NCBI GenBank assembly: GCA_020091685.1
Contig: CM034613.1
Span: 11,752,792-11,816,791, forward strand
Reading direction: 5' to 3'
Length of the DNA: 64,000 nt
Source: Lutjanus erythropterus
Lineage: Eukaryota > Chordata > Actinopteri > Lutjaniformes > Lutjanidae
The position numbers and the translations under genes were made by a program. Below are positions 1 through 12,200 of this stretch, one piece after another. The notes beneath the pieces are model-generated. The model made no database searches. It worked only from the letters and a program-made list of their open reading frames with translations, and had not been told where the DNA came from. Positions within the stretch are counted from its first letter, which is position 1, and each line of letters starts with the position of its first letter.

Positions 1-123
1 TGAGATGAGACTCAACAATAAACTATCTTACTGACCAGTGATTGGCCAGAGTTTCCTGTCATAGGATAGATTTTCTAAAGCCAGAAAAGAGAACCAGAAG
101 AGGAGCAGAAATCTACTTTTTTC

Positions 124-147
124 CTGACCTTGACCTTGACCTTGAAA
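124..147 (+). promoter_or_regulatory. Triple TGACCTTGA-type nuclear-receptor half-site cluster
   Basis: Intronic sequence just downstream of exon 4 contains three tandem copies of (TG)ACCTTG ending in AA. On the minus strand this reads as TCAAGGTCA repeated at 6-base spacing. TCAAGGTCA is the extended half-site recognised by monomeric NR5A and ERR-type receptors. Binding is not shown; this may be a short remnant of the fish repeat at 5300-5860, which carries the same core. Confidence 0.25.
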
Positions 148-245
148 TCACATTTTAACCTGGTGGGTTGGCTAGTAATCACCACACATGTCTTGTATTT
201 AGAAGAATAAAATGTGAACAGACATATATGACATCTTTTCTTTAC

Positions 246-3200
246 CTTCTCTCTTGTGGCCCCGTTCTTTGTTGACGCTGTGCAGCCACTCAGTGGTGAA
301 CACAAGGGGGTGCTGTGACTCAGGTACCAAGATTTCCTGAACAGTGCGCCCCCCAGGAGCCAGACATTTTAGGGCCAGTCGTGGGCAGCGCGTGGAGAAG
401 GGCACCACCTGCAGGTAGAAGTCATTGCTGCGCAGGAGCCTCCAGTCCAGGGTGGAGAGCTGTACTACCACTTTCTCTCCAAGACACAGAGGCCAGCCAG
501 AGTGAAGGAACAAGCAGCCCAGGTACTGAGACTGTGAGGACAAAAAGAACAAGAAAGGGGGAACTGAGAGTGTGTTGAAACTGCCACTATAAAAACCAAA
601 TATTGCTCTCTCCAAACCAACCAAATTCCACAGGCCAGGGGTCAGCAACCTATACTTTCAGAAGAGCCATTTTTGGCCAAAAAAAAGAGCCATTTTGGAG
701 CCACAACTAAATTATCTATTTTCCTTTTTTTTGGATTTGGCAACCATAGCAAGCCACTGGAGAGGAGCAAAAAAGCCACATGCAGCTCCGGAGCCACAGG
801 TTGCTGACCCCTGCCATTGATGAAATTGCTAATTTTGCCATGGACAATGCAGAGATGCTGGTCAACTACTACCTCAAGCTGTTAGTCTGTTTGGGGAATC
901 AGAACTACCTACAAACAAACTAACCAACAGAGGTGATATTAGAATAGAAGCTCACATGTTCTGCAAGGTTAAATTTCACCTTTGGAGAATGGCTGGTTTG
1001 GAGAAAGTGATATTTGACTTATGTAACAGCATTTTCCCATCATAAAGTTCTGTCTGCTAGCAAAGTAAAGTGGTGAAACTAAATAAATATAAAACTTAAA
1101 CTGATATAGATTTTTTGCTTAGCTTCCATACTGGTAGTTTCTGTTCCTAATACATCAACTATGGACAAGAACCTCATACAACCCAACTTCAAATAATATG
1201 AACTGTCCCTTTAAATCTTGAGAGCCAAGTCTTCTTTCTGCACCTCTTTAGGTTGCGAAGTGCATTCATTGCCCTTTAGAAGCCTCACTGTAAGAGTCCC
1301 CTTTTACCGAACACTATCCTATTTAATGCTCACGCACAATCTTGCTCTCCCATTCACAAACCACAGCCCACATGAGCCAAATGGAGCCTGCCTGCATGTT
1401 TGTGTTCGGCTTAGTTATTCAGTGAGTCGAATTTCTAGAACTGATACCGCACCAGTCAACAGTATGCACTAGCTAAACTGGCCAAAAGCCAGTGCCACAT
1501 ACAAATGTCAGACATGTGACTCACGCAGAGTTTTCTAAAGTGTAAAACCGCTTAGCTGGCATGACACAGTGAGAAGGCTCTGGATGGCTGCAGAGAGTCA
1601 GTGTGAGTCAGACAGAAACATGCAGATGACCAGCTCTTCACAACAGCCAACCACTGTTAAAACGGTCCACTGTTCCATAAGCGGAAAACACATCAAGTAG
1701 CTCTGTAAGAGACGGAGAAAATCAATCTAAATCAGGCAAGCATACTAAACAACATGGGTCTAAATATAGAAAATCACACAACAAAACATTTACTCAAAAA
1801 CTCAGTGAAGGAGAGAAGGCCCCTGGTGTGATCCCCTTAGAAAAACACCTTTTTTCCAAATGCTATTCCCACCTTAATCAATCTTGTGTCAGATCTATAT
1901 CCTCTCTCTCGCAGTCTGAGGTATAACACCCATCCAGAGCTTTCTCTCTGCTGTTCCCAGCCACGTCTAATCGACTGACATGGGGCTGCTCCCTCCCCCC
2001 TCCGTGCCCTCCAGACTCACGAGACGTGATCAAATTATATTCCTCACTCAACCTCTCCTCCAACTTCCCTTCTCTACCTCTCCATCCTTATTCAATTTCT
2101 TGCCTTTCAGGCTCTCACTCTATCGTGTCTCTTTTTTCACTCTAGAAAAGTTTCAGGGGAAGCAAAAGTCTGTGGACATGTCAGTGTGGATATTAGCATT
2201 AAAAAGCATTTTCCTCTCATACTTAAAATGTTTGTCTGTTTTGAGTCAGTCCACATTCTGTAACTCTCTGTGTCCTCTGGCCCTCCTCCTACTTCTCCCT
2301 CAATGTACCCCAGTGTTTGCTCCCGCTTCCCCACCTAACATTTCTCAAAAATTCCTCAATCAGTCCACTATAGTCTGCAACCTCAAGCATCTTCTCTTTT
2401 TTCAGGCACGCACGCTCTCATGCATGCAGGCATGGTGAATGAAAGCCATGTTCATTCTCTCCCTTTCGACTCCCACCGCTTCTCTGCTACTCACTCTCTC
2501 TTTCTCTCACTGCAGTAACACACTCACATATGGAAGGAATTATTGTCATGACTCACAGTCTAACTCCCGTCCCAGGCAGCTCCACTGAGCGACAATGAAA
2601 ACATAGTTTGCTCACAATGCCTGTGCATGAGTGTGTGTAAGTCTAGGAAAACTGTAAAAAGAAATCCGAGACAGATCTTACCCTTCCAGCTTGTGCTAAA
2701 CACTGTGTGTTGTTTATCAGTGTGTGTATATGTGCTGGAAAGTAAAATAAAGGCTGTTCGGTATAAACCTCAGAGCTTTGAGCTAGGTTTGTCTTGTTTT
2801 TATGTGAGCACAAACTGCAAGAGAGTGGTGTGAGTACACAAAACTGAAGTCGCATGTGTGCACAGTTTTTGAATTATGTATCCTATATCATGCTATTTGC
2901 TTTGTGTATGTGGGAGTCTGAAGATTACAACCAGAACTCTTTTATTTCTATTTATCTACACAGCTATTTCATCTATCTCTATCAAGTCACTGGAGTTTCC
3001 AAGGCAGGAAACCACTTCTTGTGTCTGTGAGTCACAGCGGCTGGTAAATCTCAAATTTCACCAGTCACTTTCACTAATTTTACCGGCCATCTAGAGTTTA
3101 AGAGCAGACTCGACCCTCCACAGTGTAGTTAGTAACTGGTTTAGAGTCACACATGTGTCAGATTATAAATGCCTAACTTTCCTTTGCACTGGTGTCTTCA

Positions 3201-6200
3201 TGTCAGGCCCTGTGGCACTAGACTGAAGACTTGATATTTATGTGGACTTGAGATTGAAATGGCCTTGACTTGACACGTGCAAAAAAGTTTTAAGCATCTG
3301 AATTCCATATAGTGATCCAAATAATTATGCTTGTACAAAGAACTAACTCTGACTTGTTCCTTTTGACTTGAGACTGATGTGAACTTGCTCTTTAGAAGTT
3401 AAGACTTGAATTAAGACTTGTCTCAAGTGACTTGATTTGACATTGACTTTGATAAGACTTGAGGCAAGACTTGAACATGCCCCAAAGACTTCAAAACAAG
3501 TAAAAGCTTTAGCTTTAGAAGGATTATGCTTTAGGATTAAACTTGCTTTAAATGACTTCAGAGTAAATACAGGCTAATGAAAATGTGTGACTTGAAAAGA
3601 ACATGAAACTTTCACAACATGTAATGTCTCTTTAAGACTTGTGACCTTGTTCAGACATCCCTTTAGGTCTTGAGACTTGACTTGCACTGGTTGCCCCAAA
3701 AACCTAAATAGTTCTGCTAATACACACACGTAACAATGACTTGATGACCACTCTCACCAAAGCAATCAAACCAGCAGTTTTCTCACACTATACGTTTTGC
3801 ATTAGACAGCTGATTCTGGTTTTGATTATACAGCTATGTGTGTGTTCTTATCCACAGTGTTTGAAATGTGGAACTCACGCAGGCGTGCTGCTGGAGTTTG
3901 TGCAGGAGGTGTTTGGCAGGAACAAAGTAGTCCAGGAGGTAGCGAAGACTGTCATGTTGATAGGTCGACTCCAGGACTGAAAAGACCTGGACAAACATGC
4001 AAAAAACAACAAACACTTGAGTGAATGCAGCTGAATACAGTGCATTAGATGATTAGATGCACAAAATAAAACACCAAAGACTTTGCATGTCATTGCTGTC
4101 TGGGAAGAACCTTTCATTTTCAGAATATCAGCTTCTCATGAAACAAGAGCCAGCTTTCTTTCAGCTAGATCTCTGTACATTTCTGAGTGTATCCAATGGA
4201 TTTTGACAAGGTTTAATTTGCTCAAGAGTGGAAGAATTTCCTCAACCCAGACAGCATGTAATCAGAAATTTAAACAAGAAAATCACCAAGGCTGCTTCAT
4301 TCTAGCCATATTATTTTACCAAGCAGCTTTTTCCATGGCAACAAAGAAATTTGATTGGAAGCTGCACAGCCACTTGGAACTAAAGCGTGATCAAATTCCC
4401 ATGAATGATAACAGAGAATGGCCCAAAAGCCTTTACTAAAAGGCTCCTTAGTCCACTGGCTTTTAGGAAAAAAGCTAAAAGCATTACTGTGACTTTGGCA
4501 GTTGGAGCCTACAAAAAGTTCCCACAATGCACTTGAAAGAGACTGAGCAGCTCCAGCTGACTGCTCTTCCATAAATTAGATGTTATGACTCAAAAGCAGA
4601 AACAGTGTGCAGTTTTTGGTAGAACAAGTCATGTCAGGCTCCTGTGTGGAGGAAGAGGGTTTGGCTATAATTGACCAGCTGGCTAGATTTTGTTTGTGTT
4701 GGCTTCAAGCAGCAGTTCATATCTGGGGAAAGCCGTGTTATCTACACTCAACATCGCCTTCCCCACAGACTGCTACATCACCTTATCATTTAATTGAATC
4801 CGCATTATTTATATTCCCCTGTTTATTGCTGTAAAGACTGCAATAAAGATGTGTGTGTGCGTGTGTGTGTGTGTGTGTGTCTGTACACAGACATTGGAAG
4901 TAGTGGTGTGGGGGTGTGACAGCCTACTTGATAATGGAACAGCCCATCTGATTGGGGGTTACATAGTGCCAAAATTGTCACTAGGCTACCTATACTGTGA
5001 GGAAGGCGTACTGTCACCTCCCCCCACCATTTCAACTGGATCCGTCCATCCATGTCAGGCAGAAAGTGTGGAGCTTGAAAAATTGTTAATGATATGGATA
5101 AAGGACTGAAAAAGCAAAAAGGTGGAGCAGAAAAGGTCACAGAAACAGTTTCACAAAATCCCTCGCTGTTACAATGGACATAGTTATGTGTATGAACATT
5201 ATGTCTGTTTGATCGAGACAAAAGCAGCTGTAGACGGACAGTAACTTCATATAAACTGGACAATACAATCCGTTTTTGGCAGATGACAACTTTGAAGTAG
5301 ATGAACTAGAAGTGGACGTTTGTGCCAAATTTGAGATAGAGATTGTTCTTGAGATATCGAATTTAAAAAATGAAAATACTTTGACCTTCCACCTTTGATC
5401 ACCAAGATCAAGTCAGTTCATTCTTGAATCCAAATGGACGTTTGTACCAAAACTGAAGAAATTCTGTCCTGAGTTTTCCCAGGATATCACTTTCACAAGA
5501 CTGGGATGGACATGAGGTCACACTGAACTTTGGCCATCAAAATCTAATCAGTACATCCTTGAGTCCAAGTGGATAGCTGTCCCAAATTTTAAGAAATTTT
5601 GCCGATGTTTTCCATGGATATCATATTTGTGTGCATGGGACAGACAAGCTAATGCTGATGTTTGATCCCCCAAATCTTATCAGTTCATCCTTTAGTCCAA
5701 GTGGACGTTCTGTCACGGCATTCTCGAGACATCGCTTTGACAGGAGTGGGACAGACACAAAGTCACACTGACCTTGACCTTTAACCTTTGATCACTGAAA
5801 TCAAATCAGTTCATTCTTGAATCCAGGTGGACGTTTGTACCAAATTTGCAGAAATTCTTTCCTGTGTACCTGCACTGTAAATCCTGTGTTGTTGAGATAC
5901 AGGTGAATTTATTGAGAGGGTGGGAGGGGAGGGTTGAATTTGGCCCATATTCACAGCACCTCTTCCCATAAAACAGTACCAACATGTGTGTGTGTGTGTG
6001 TGTTTTGGGGGTTCTACCTGGGAGAGGAGGGGCGGCGCTGTGCTCTCAAAAGGAGGATAAAGCGATGAGAGCGCCCCCTGCACACAATCCTCCATTGCCT
6101 CCGAACCCTGAGGGAGACAAAGATAGTAAGAAAGGGTTAATCCTTTAACCGGACACTAAATCAACTCTAATGTCTGTGTTTGTGTTTAACAGCCGGGTTG

Positions 6201-9200
6201 TGTCGCTTTTTGCTGACACAAACACTCTAATACATACTCCGGACTTCCTGTTGTATGGTCTGGGGAGTGTCAAACATTTCCACCGAGGGCCAGTAAATGT
6301 AAGAACCCCAAGAACAAAAGAGTCAAACCGCTGCAGCATGTTAACTCCCTAATGCACATTCACACACACGCACACACACACATCATAACAGTGGGCCGGC
6401 CTGTGAGGTGGAGGGTGACAGAGCAGTGCACGCAACACATCCAGTGTTTATTTTTCTACACTGACCGTTGGCATGACAACCTGCAACTTTTTTCTCTCTC
6501 TTTTCCAACTTCTCTCTTTCTCACACTTCCACTCAAACCTCCCCATCTGCTTCTCTCCCTCTTTTGCTCCGTTTTTTTTCTCATCTCCTCTTTTTTTTCA
6601 ACCCAACTTTCTTTGTTTCACCTCCATCCGACTCTCGCCGAATGTCATCTGACAACGATTACATTGGGATTCTCTTCAACAGACGGCATATTGTGCTGAA
6701 TAACTACAGCAACCGAGGGGACAGACGGATGGATAGGGAGCCATGGGAGAAAAACCAGAATGGGAGAACAGAGTGTACGGAAAAAGAAAAGAGCGGCTAG
6801 CAAGAGAGGGGCCAGGAGGGAATGAGCTGGTGGTGGTGGTGCGTGGGTTTATGGAAGAAGACCTAGGTTCAACAGTATTTGAAAATTATTTTTTGGGTTT
6901 GTTTTCTGTGTACAGAGGGGGTTTGGGGTTAGCCACAGAGGAGGATAGAATGAGTATCAAAAACAAGAAAGTATTCGAGATGAACTGTAGTTTTTCTATG
7001 ACCAACAACAAGTTATGCAACTTATGCCCTGACAAAATGAATTCAACACATCAGGTATTCAAACTAAAGTTGAAACAACTGTCAAGACTTATTTGCAATT
7101 GTTTTTTTCACTAAAGTCTGGAGAACAGAGGGAGAAAAATGGAAATTTACAGAGGAGACAAACAGTTGTAGGGTGGAACAGAAAATAAAAGGCACTAGCC
7201 ACTGAGGGACTGAAAACAAGAAGGAGAAAGTCTGAGACTTATGTAAGCCCATCTCAGCCAATATGATGAAAAAAAAAGATTCTGGAAGTCATTATACTGA
7301 GAAACTTATTATTTTGAGATACTAAGTCCTTATTTTGAGATATTTACCAAGTCATTATTTTGATATATAAAGTCATTATTTTGAGATAAATTGTGGCCCA
7401 CACCAAGAACTAACTAACTATAACTGTATAAAACATAGTTCTAAAATAATTCTAATGCAAGTGGATGGTGGTGTCCACACCACAGCTATAAGACACTGTC
7501 TTTACACCATCATCCACTTGAGTTAGACTGATTTTTTAACTATATTTTCTTATAGTTATAGTTATAGTATAGTATCTTTTTGATGTAAGTCATTATTTTG
7601 ATAAACTTTCTCATTCTAATGACTTACAGGTTCCTTTTTGATCACACTGGCAGAAATGGTCTTTTGTACTTAGAACAAAGTACAAGGAGATGTCCCATCA
7701 GATCAACAGTATGAGCCTGGTTTGGAGACGCTGCTCTGCTGAGGTTACTCAGGGTCACTGACGGGAGATGTTAGCTTCTGTTTCCTATCCATTCTCTTGG
7801 CTGCAGAGCAGATTTTTCAACTGTGACTTCAGCCTTCACGGCACCAACAACAGTGGCATGGCCGGGCTCAAATTCAGGCAGCTTTATTTTTCCATAGTAA
7901 CAGACAATTTGGGATGGAAGCTATACGGCAACTTGGAAAAAACACAAATGACAAAACTTACATAAAACACAGCTTAGTTTTCCAGACGCAGAGCAGCTCT
8001 AAGGTCATGTTAGTCCGTTGGCTTCTTAGTCAACAAAACCACTAAATCACCAAGAGGGTTTTCGTCTTTTGGAAGCCACGTGCAAAATGTTTTTCTTCAT
8101 TTTAGAACATGTGAACATTATGCCAGATGGTTGGCACGTCCTACTAGTTTCCAAGTAATTAACCTTTTTAAGAGTCATTACGTTGAAACAATTAAGGCAG
8201 AAAAAAAAACACCATTCCACATTTGAAAAAAGGGAAATTTATATCACTGCTCTCTTTTTTCACAACTTGCGTAAGAATTTTAAGATCAACAATAGATTAA
8301 ATGACTATTTACAGCAGACACTTTCTTATTTAGGCATCATGTTTAGACTGATAAGGTACCATGTGATGCTATGCTGATGTGTCATTACATAAAACATACC
8401 AGATCACTACTTTTACACACTAAAGTCTTACGTAAACTATACGCTTGATACTCTTAAATACGGAACAAATCTTGCTTTAGTGCGTAGGATTTAGTGGCAT
8501 CCATATCAGTGAGGTTGCAGCTTGCACGGTGCCTCACCCTCCCCTTCCAAGTGTGTAGGAGAACCTACAGGGGCTGCAAAACTTCCGAGAAACAAGAAAA
8601 GCCATATCTAGAGCCAGTGTTTGATTTGTCCATTTTGGGCTACTGTAGAAATATGGCAGTGCAACAAGGCAGCCTCCTCTGAAAAGGACTCACACCCTCT
8701 GTACACTCATAAAAAAGAAGCACTAACTAGAACCATAGGGTTCTTCCTAATTGGAAAACCCTTTTTAGTCCCTAGTGAAACCTTTCATGTGGAATTCCAC
8801 ATGGATTCACATGATTCCAACCAGAATCCCTATGAAATAGACCCCTTTCCACCAAATTAGCGCTGGTTCTTGAACCTGTTCCGTTCAAGATTCTTGGAAC
8901 CTTGGTGCTATATAGTGAACCAACCCACATCTCCACTGGTTTTGAGCGGAATGTAATAAAGGATGTCATCAATGGAGGGTGCAGCATAATGAACAACAAC
9001 CTTTTATTTTTGGGGTCAGCTGGGAACCAACGTTTCAGTTTCAGAACCAGACCCAGTTCAAAATTAAGTGGAACAGGGCTGGTTCCATGTCGGTGGAAAA
9101 GGTCTTACAGAGAACTCTTCAACAGTTCAATGGTTCCACCCAGAACCCTCTCTAGGGGTTCTATCCTGGAGCTTTTCACCTTCTAAGGGCCCTAACAAGA

Positions 9201-12200
9201 ACCCACACAGGGCATTCTATTAAGAACCCTTTTATATTCTAAGGGTTTCATATTTTTAGTTTTCACAGCACCTTTTAGTTCTTGTCTTCTGAAGATTCTG
9301 TGAAGAAAAAAGAGTTCATTGAATGAAAAGTGTTCCTAGTGGAACCCCTTCTCTAAGAGACAACTCTTGACAAAACCTTTCTTCAAAAAAAGGCCCTTTG
9401 TATGAAATGGTTCTCAATGGAACCTCAAGTCTTACAAAGAAGCCTTGACAAACCTTTTCTTTAAAAAAAAGGTTCTTTGGATGAAAAGGGTTCTCAATGG
9501 AACCTCAAGTCTTACAAAGAACCATTGGTGAACCCAATCCTCAAAAAATAGTTCTTTGGATTAAAAGGGTTCTTGATGGAACTCATAGTCTTACACAGAA
9601 TCCTTGACAAAAGAGTTCTTGATAGAATCCTTGGTCTAACGATGAACCTTTTTTTTTTTTTTAAGAGTTCTTTGGATGAAAATTGTTCTTGATGGAACCT
9701 CTATTCTAACAGAACAGAAGAACTCTTGACAAATCATTTTTTCTATTTTGTGTAAATATAAATGGCTCATACTAAGGTAAAGAAAACAAAGCAATTCTTA
9801 TTTTCAGGTGATTATACACTCATGAAAACATCCTTATTAATATTACAGTCCATTTCTGTCATGTTCTGCCAGTGGATTCTTATAAATTCTACATTCTCTG
9901 GGCCTTTAAGCCGTCCAGATTACAGTGTTTATAGACATGTACATCACATATAAAGCTGAAGGTGTCTCAGTGAGTGGACTATAGTAAACAACAGTCTATC
10001 AGGGTGCATGTTGTAATAAGTGTAGTGGTTGTAAAAGAGCCTTTTGGCTCACTGACAGAACATATTGAGTCTAGTAAAAGCACAGCAGGGGGGTTCAGGG
10101 GATTGCATGGGAAGCCAGCAGGAACTTCCTCTTTAGACTAAAACCTCCTTTAAAGCATCCCTCAAGACTTGAGTTAATTCAACACAACACTAAATTAAAG
10201 CAGGAACTAAAACAGCCCTCTGATATCCCTCTAATGTCTTTTGGTCTGTTTTCCCAACTTTTTGTGTGTCATCAGACTGACTGTAAATGCCAATATAAGA
10301 GCGAGGAAAGCTTCTGTGCTTTCAACTGTGTCTCAGAATGGGAATAACGCTGCAATCTGAGCCCAGCTGGCTCAAATAGAGGCCCTCAGGATTAAATGTG
10401 TGCCAGAGAACACAACTCAGTGTGTACCACTCATAAGCTTCATTATTAAAGTGCTGCAGTAAAAAGTAATGGGGAACATTTTTAATTTCATAAACTTTTC
10501 TTCTGCATTCTGGTCACTTTTAAAGAATGAAAGTAACAAAATAAAGTACAAATCTTTTTTTTTTTCCAAACACATTCCTGCAGATGACCTATAACTGGCA
10601 ACTGTTATCTGGAAAACACAATGGAACCACAACATTTTCCTAATCTGGTTCGATTTCAAATTTGATTACAATAACACAGACAATAAAGATTTTACAAATG
10701 TTTTCGTACTGGTATGCTATATAGGCGACTCTTAGAAAAAATGTAACGGCTTTCCTTTAAAACTTTCTATAACAAATAGGAGTTCTTCTCTCAGGATGTC
10801 TGAAATTTGCCTGATCATTTCTTTTTCTTAGTAGTCATTTCTCTCTCACTGAGGAGATGCAAGCATGGATGTATTACAGAGGACTGGATCCAGTGGGAGC
10901 AAGCAGCTCTCTTCTGTGTCTGTATTTGTTATCTGAGTTGAAATGGTAGACTTTTACAGTTGTGATAAAGAAAAGGAAAAAGAGGTGTGACAACTGATCA
11001 TAAATCAGGAGAAATACAGGAGAACTGTGACCTCGGAAAGGAAACTGGGAGAGAATGGTACCAGTGCAAGAAACTAAGCAATGTACTGCTGTGGACAGGA
11101 TCAACAGCAAAATGTAAATATATTTTATCACAGATTTTAGCCACTTTAAAAAGGTGTATTCTATATTTAGAATATTTTCACCACTTTCACCACTTTGCTG
11201 TGAGACAGCCTTTTTTTTGACGAGAAACTGTTGTTATAAAACCAAAATATCGCTGTATCCAAAATCCACCAGACTCCAAAAGATAAAAATCAGAAAAATC
11301 AGTAATTCTACTTTGCAGAAATTTGTAATTTTACCTTGCAGAACATAGGAGTTTCCGGTCTACCGCTGCTTCAGTTTGTTTGTGTTATTGTGTGACTTTG
11401 GTACATATGAAAAACCCTTTTAAAACACCAAAGTAACACAATAACTCAAACAAACTGACCGATCGAGGCTGCAATAGACCAACAACTCCTGTGTTCTGCA
11501 AGGTACAATTATTGATTTTGCCTATGGAGTTTGGTAGGTTTCAAGCAAGCAATATTAGGAATATACAATGTCAATTTCCTGTTGTAAAAATATTCCAAAT
11601 TTAGTGTATGCTTAAGCTGATATTGTTTTTTTAAGTGGCTAAAACATTTTGCAGTACAGTACATTTAGCTTCCTACACCAGTACTTCTGCTGCTTCTCCA
11701 AAGTCTGTAGCTAATACACTGACTATGGTTGTGTACCTAATGCAACCCCATTTCAAAAAATCCAGCCTAACCCTTTATGACTAGCAGCTAGCTCAGTGTA
11801 GCTTCTTTAGTGATGAGCCAGCTAGCTTGTAACAATATTTGGTTTGGATGTGTGATGCACAATTGTATGCCACCAGCACACCAACCCCACATCTTTATTT
11901 CCTCAGCAGTGACTCTGTGTTTGCATGCCTGTGCACAAAACTTTGAACAGGATACACCACTGCTACAATCCAAAGAATGGAATTTTAGCCTGGAAGCACG
12001 ATCACTCAAATACACTATGAATGATGTCTAATAGATGGAGGAAAAGAGTGATGCTGCTTTTCCACCAAACCACAAAATCCTTCTAAATATTGCTAATTTT
12101 CCAGCAAAATCAGGGTGATGTTGTTAGCAACGCAGCTACTCCATGTGTTTTGTCTTGGAAAAGGGTCAACTTGATCCATATATACTTCACTTTTGTCTAC

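Larger units (their letters stand above)
8470..9925 (+). mobile_element. Teleost interspersed repeat split by nested insertions
   Basis: The left part (8470-8704, GTGTAGGATTTAGTGGCATC through GGCAGCCTCCTCTG) and right part (about 9745-9925, ATAAATGGCTCAT, CAATTCTTATTTTCAGG, TTATACACT) are the two halves of the repeat found whole at 20672-20995. About 1 kb of different repeat DNA separates them (next two entries). The family is one I recognise as abundant in percomorph fish; its class is uncertain. Confidence 0.65.

Noticed and set aside
315..578. 87-codon plus-strand frame
   Set aside because: Antisense of coding exon 4 of the PLEKHG4/KIAA1755-like gene, which has family similarity and splice sites.
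628..821. Possible 8-bp target duplication around the CAGGGGTC element
   Set aside because: The flanks CCACAGGC and CCATTGAT do not match, so I do not claim one.
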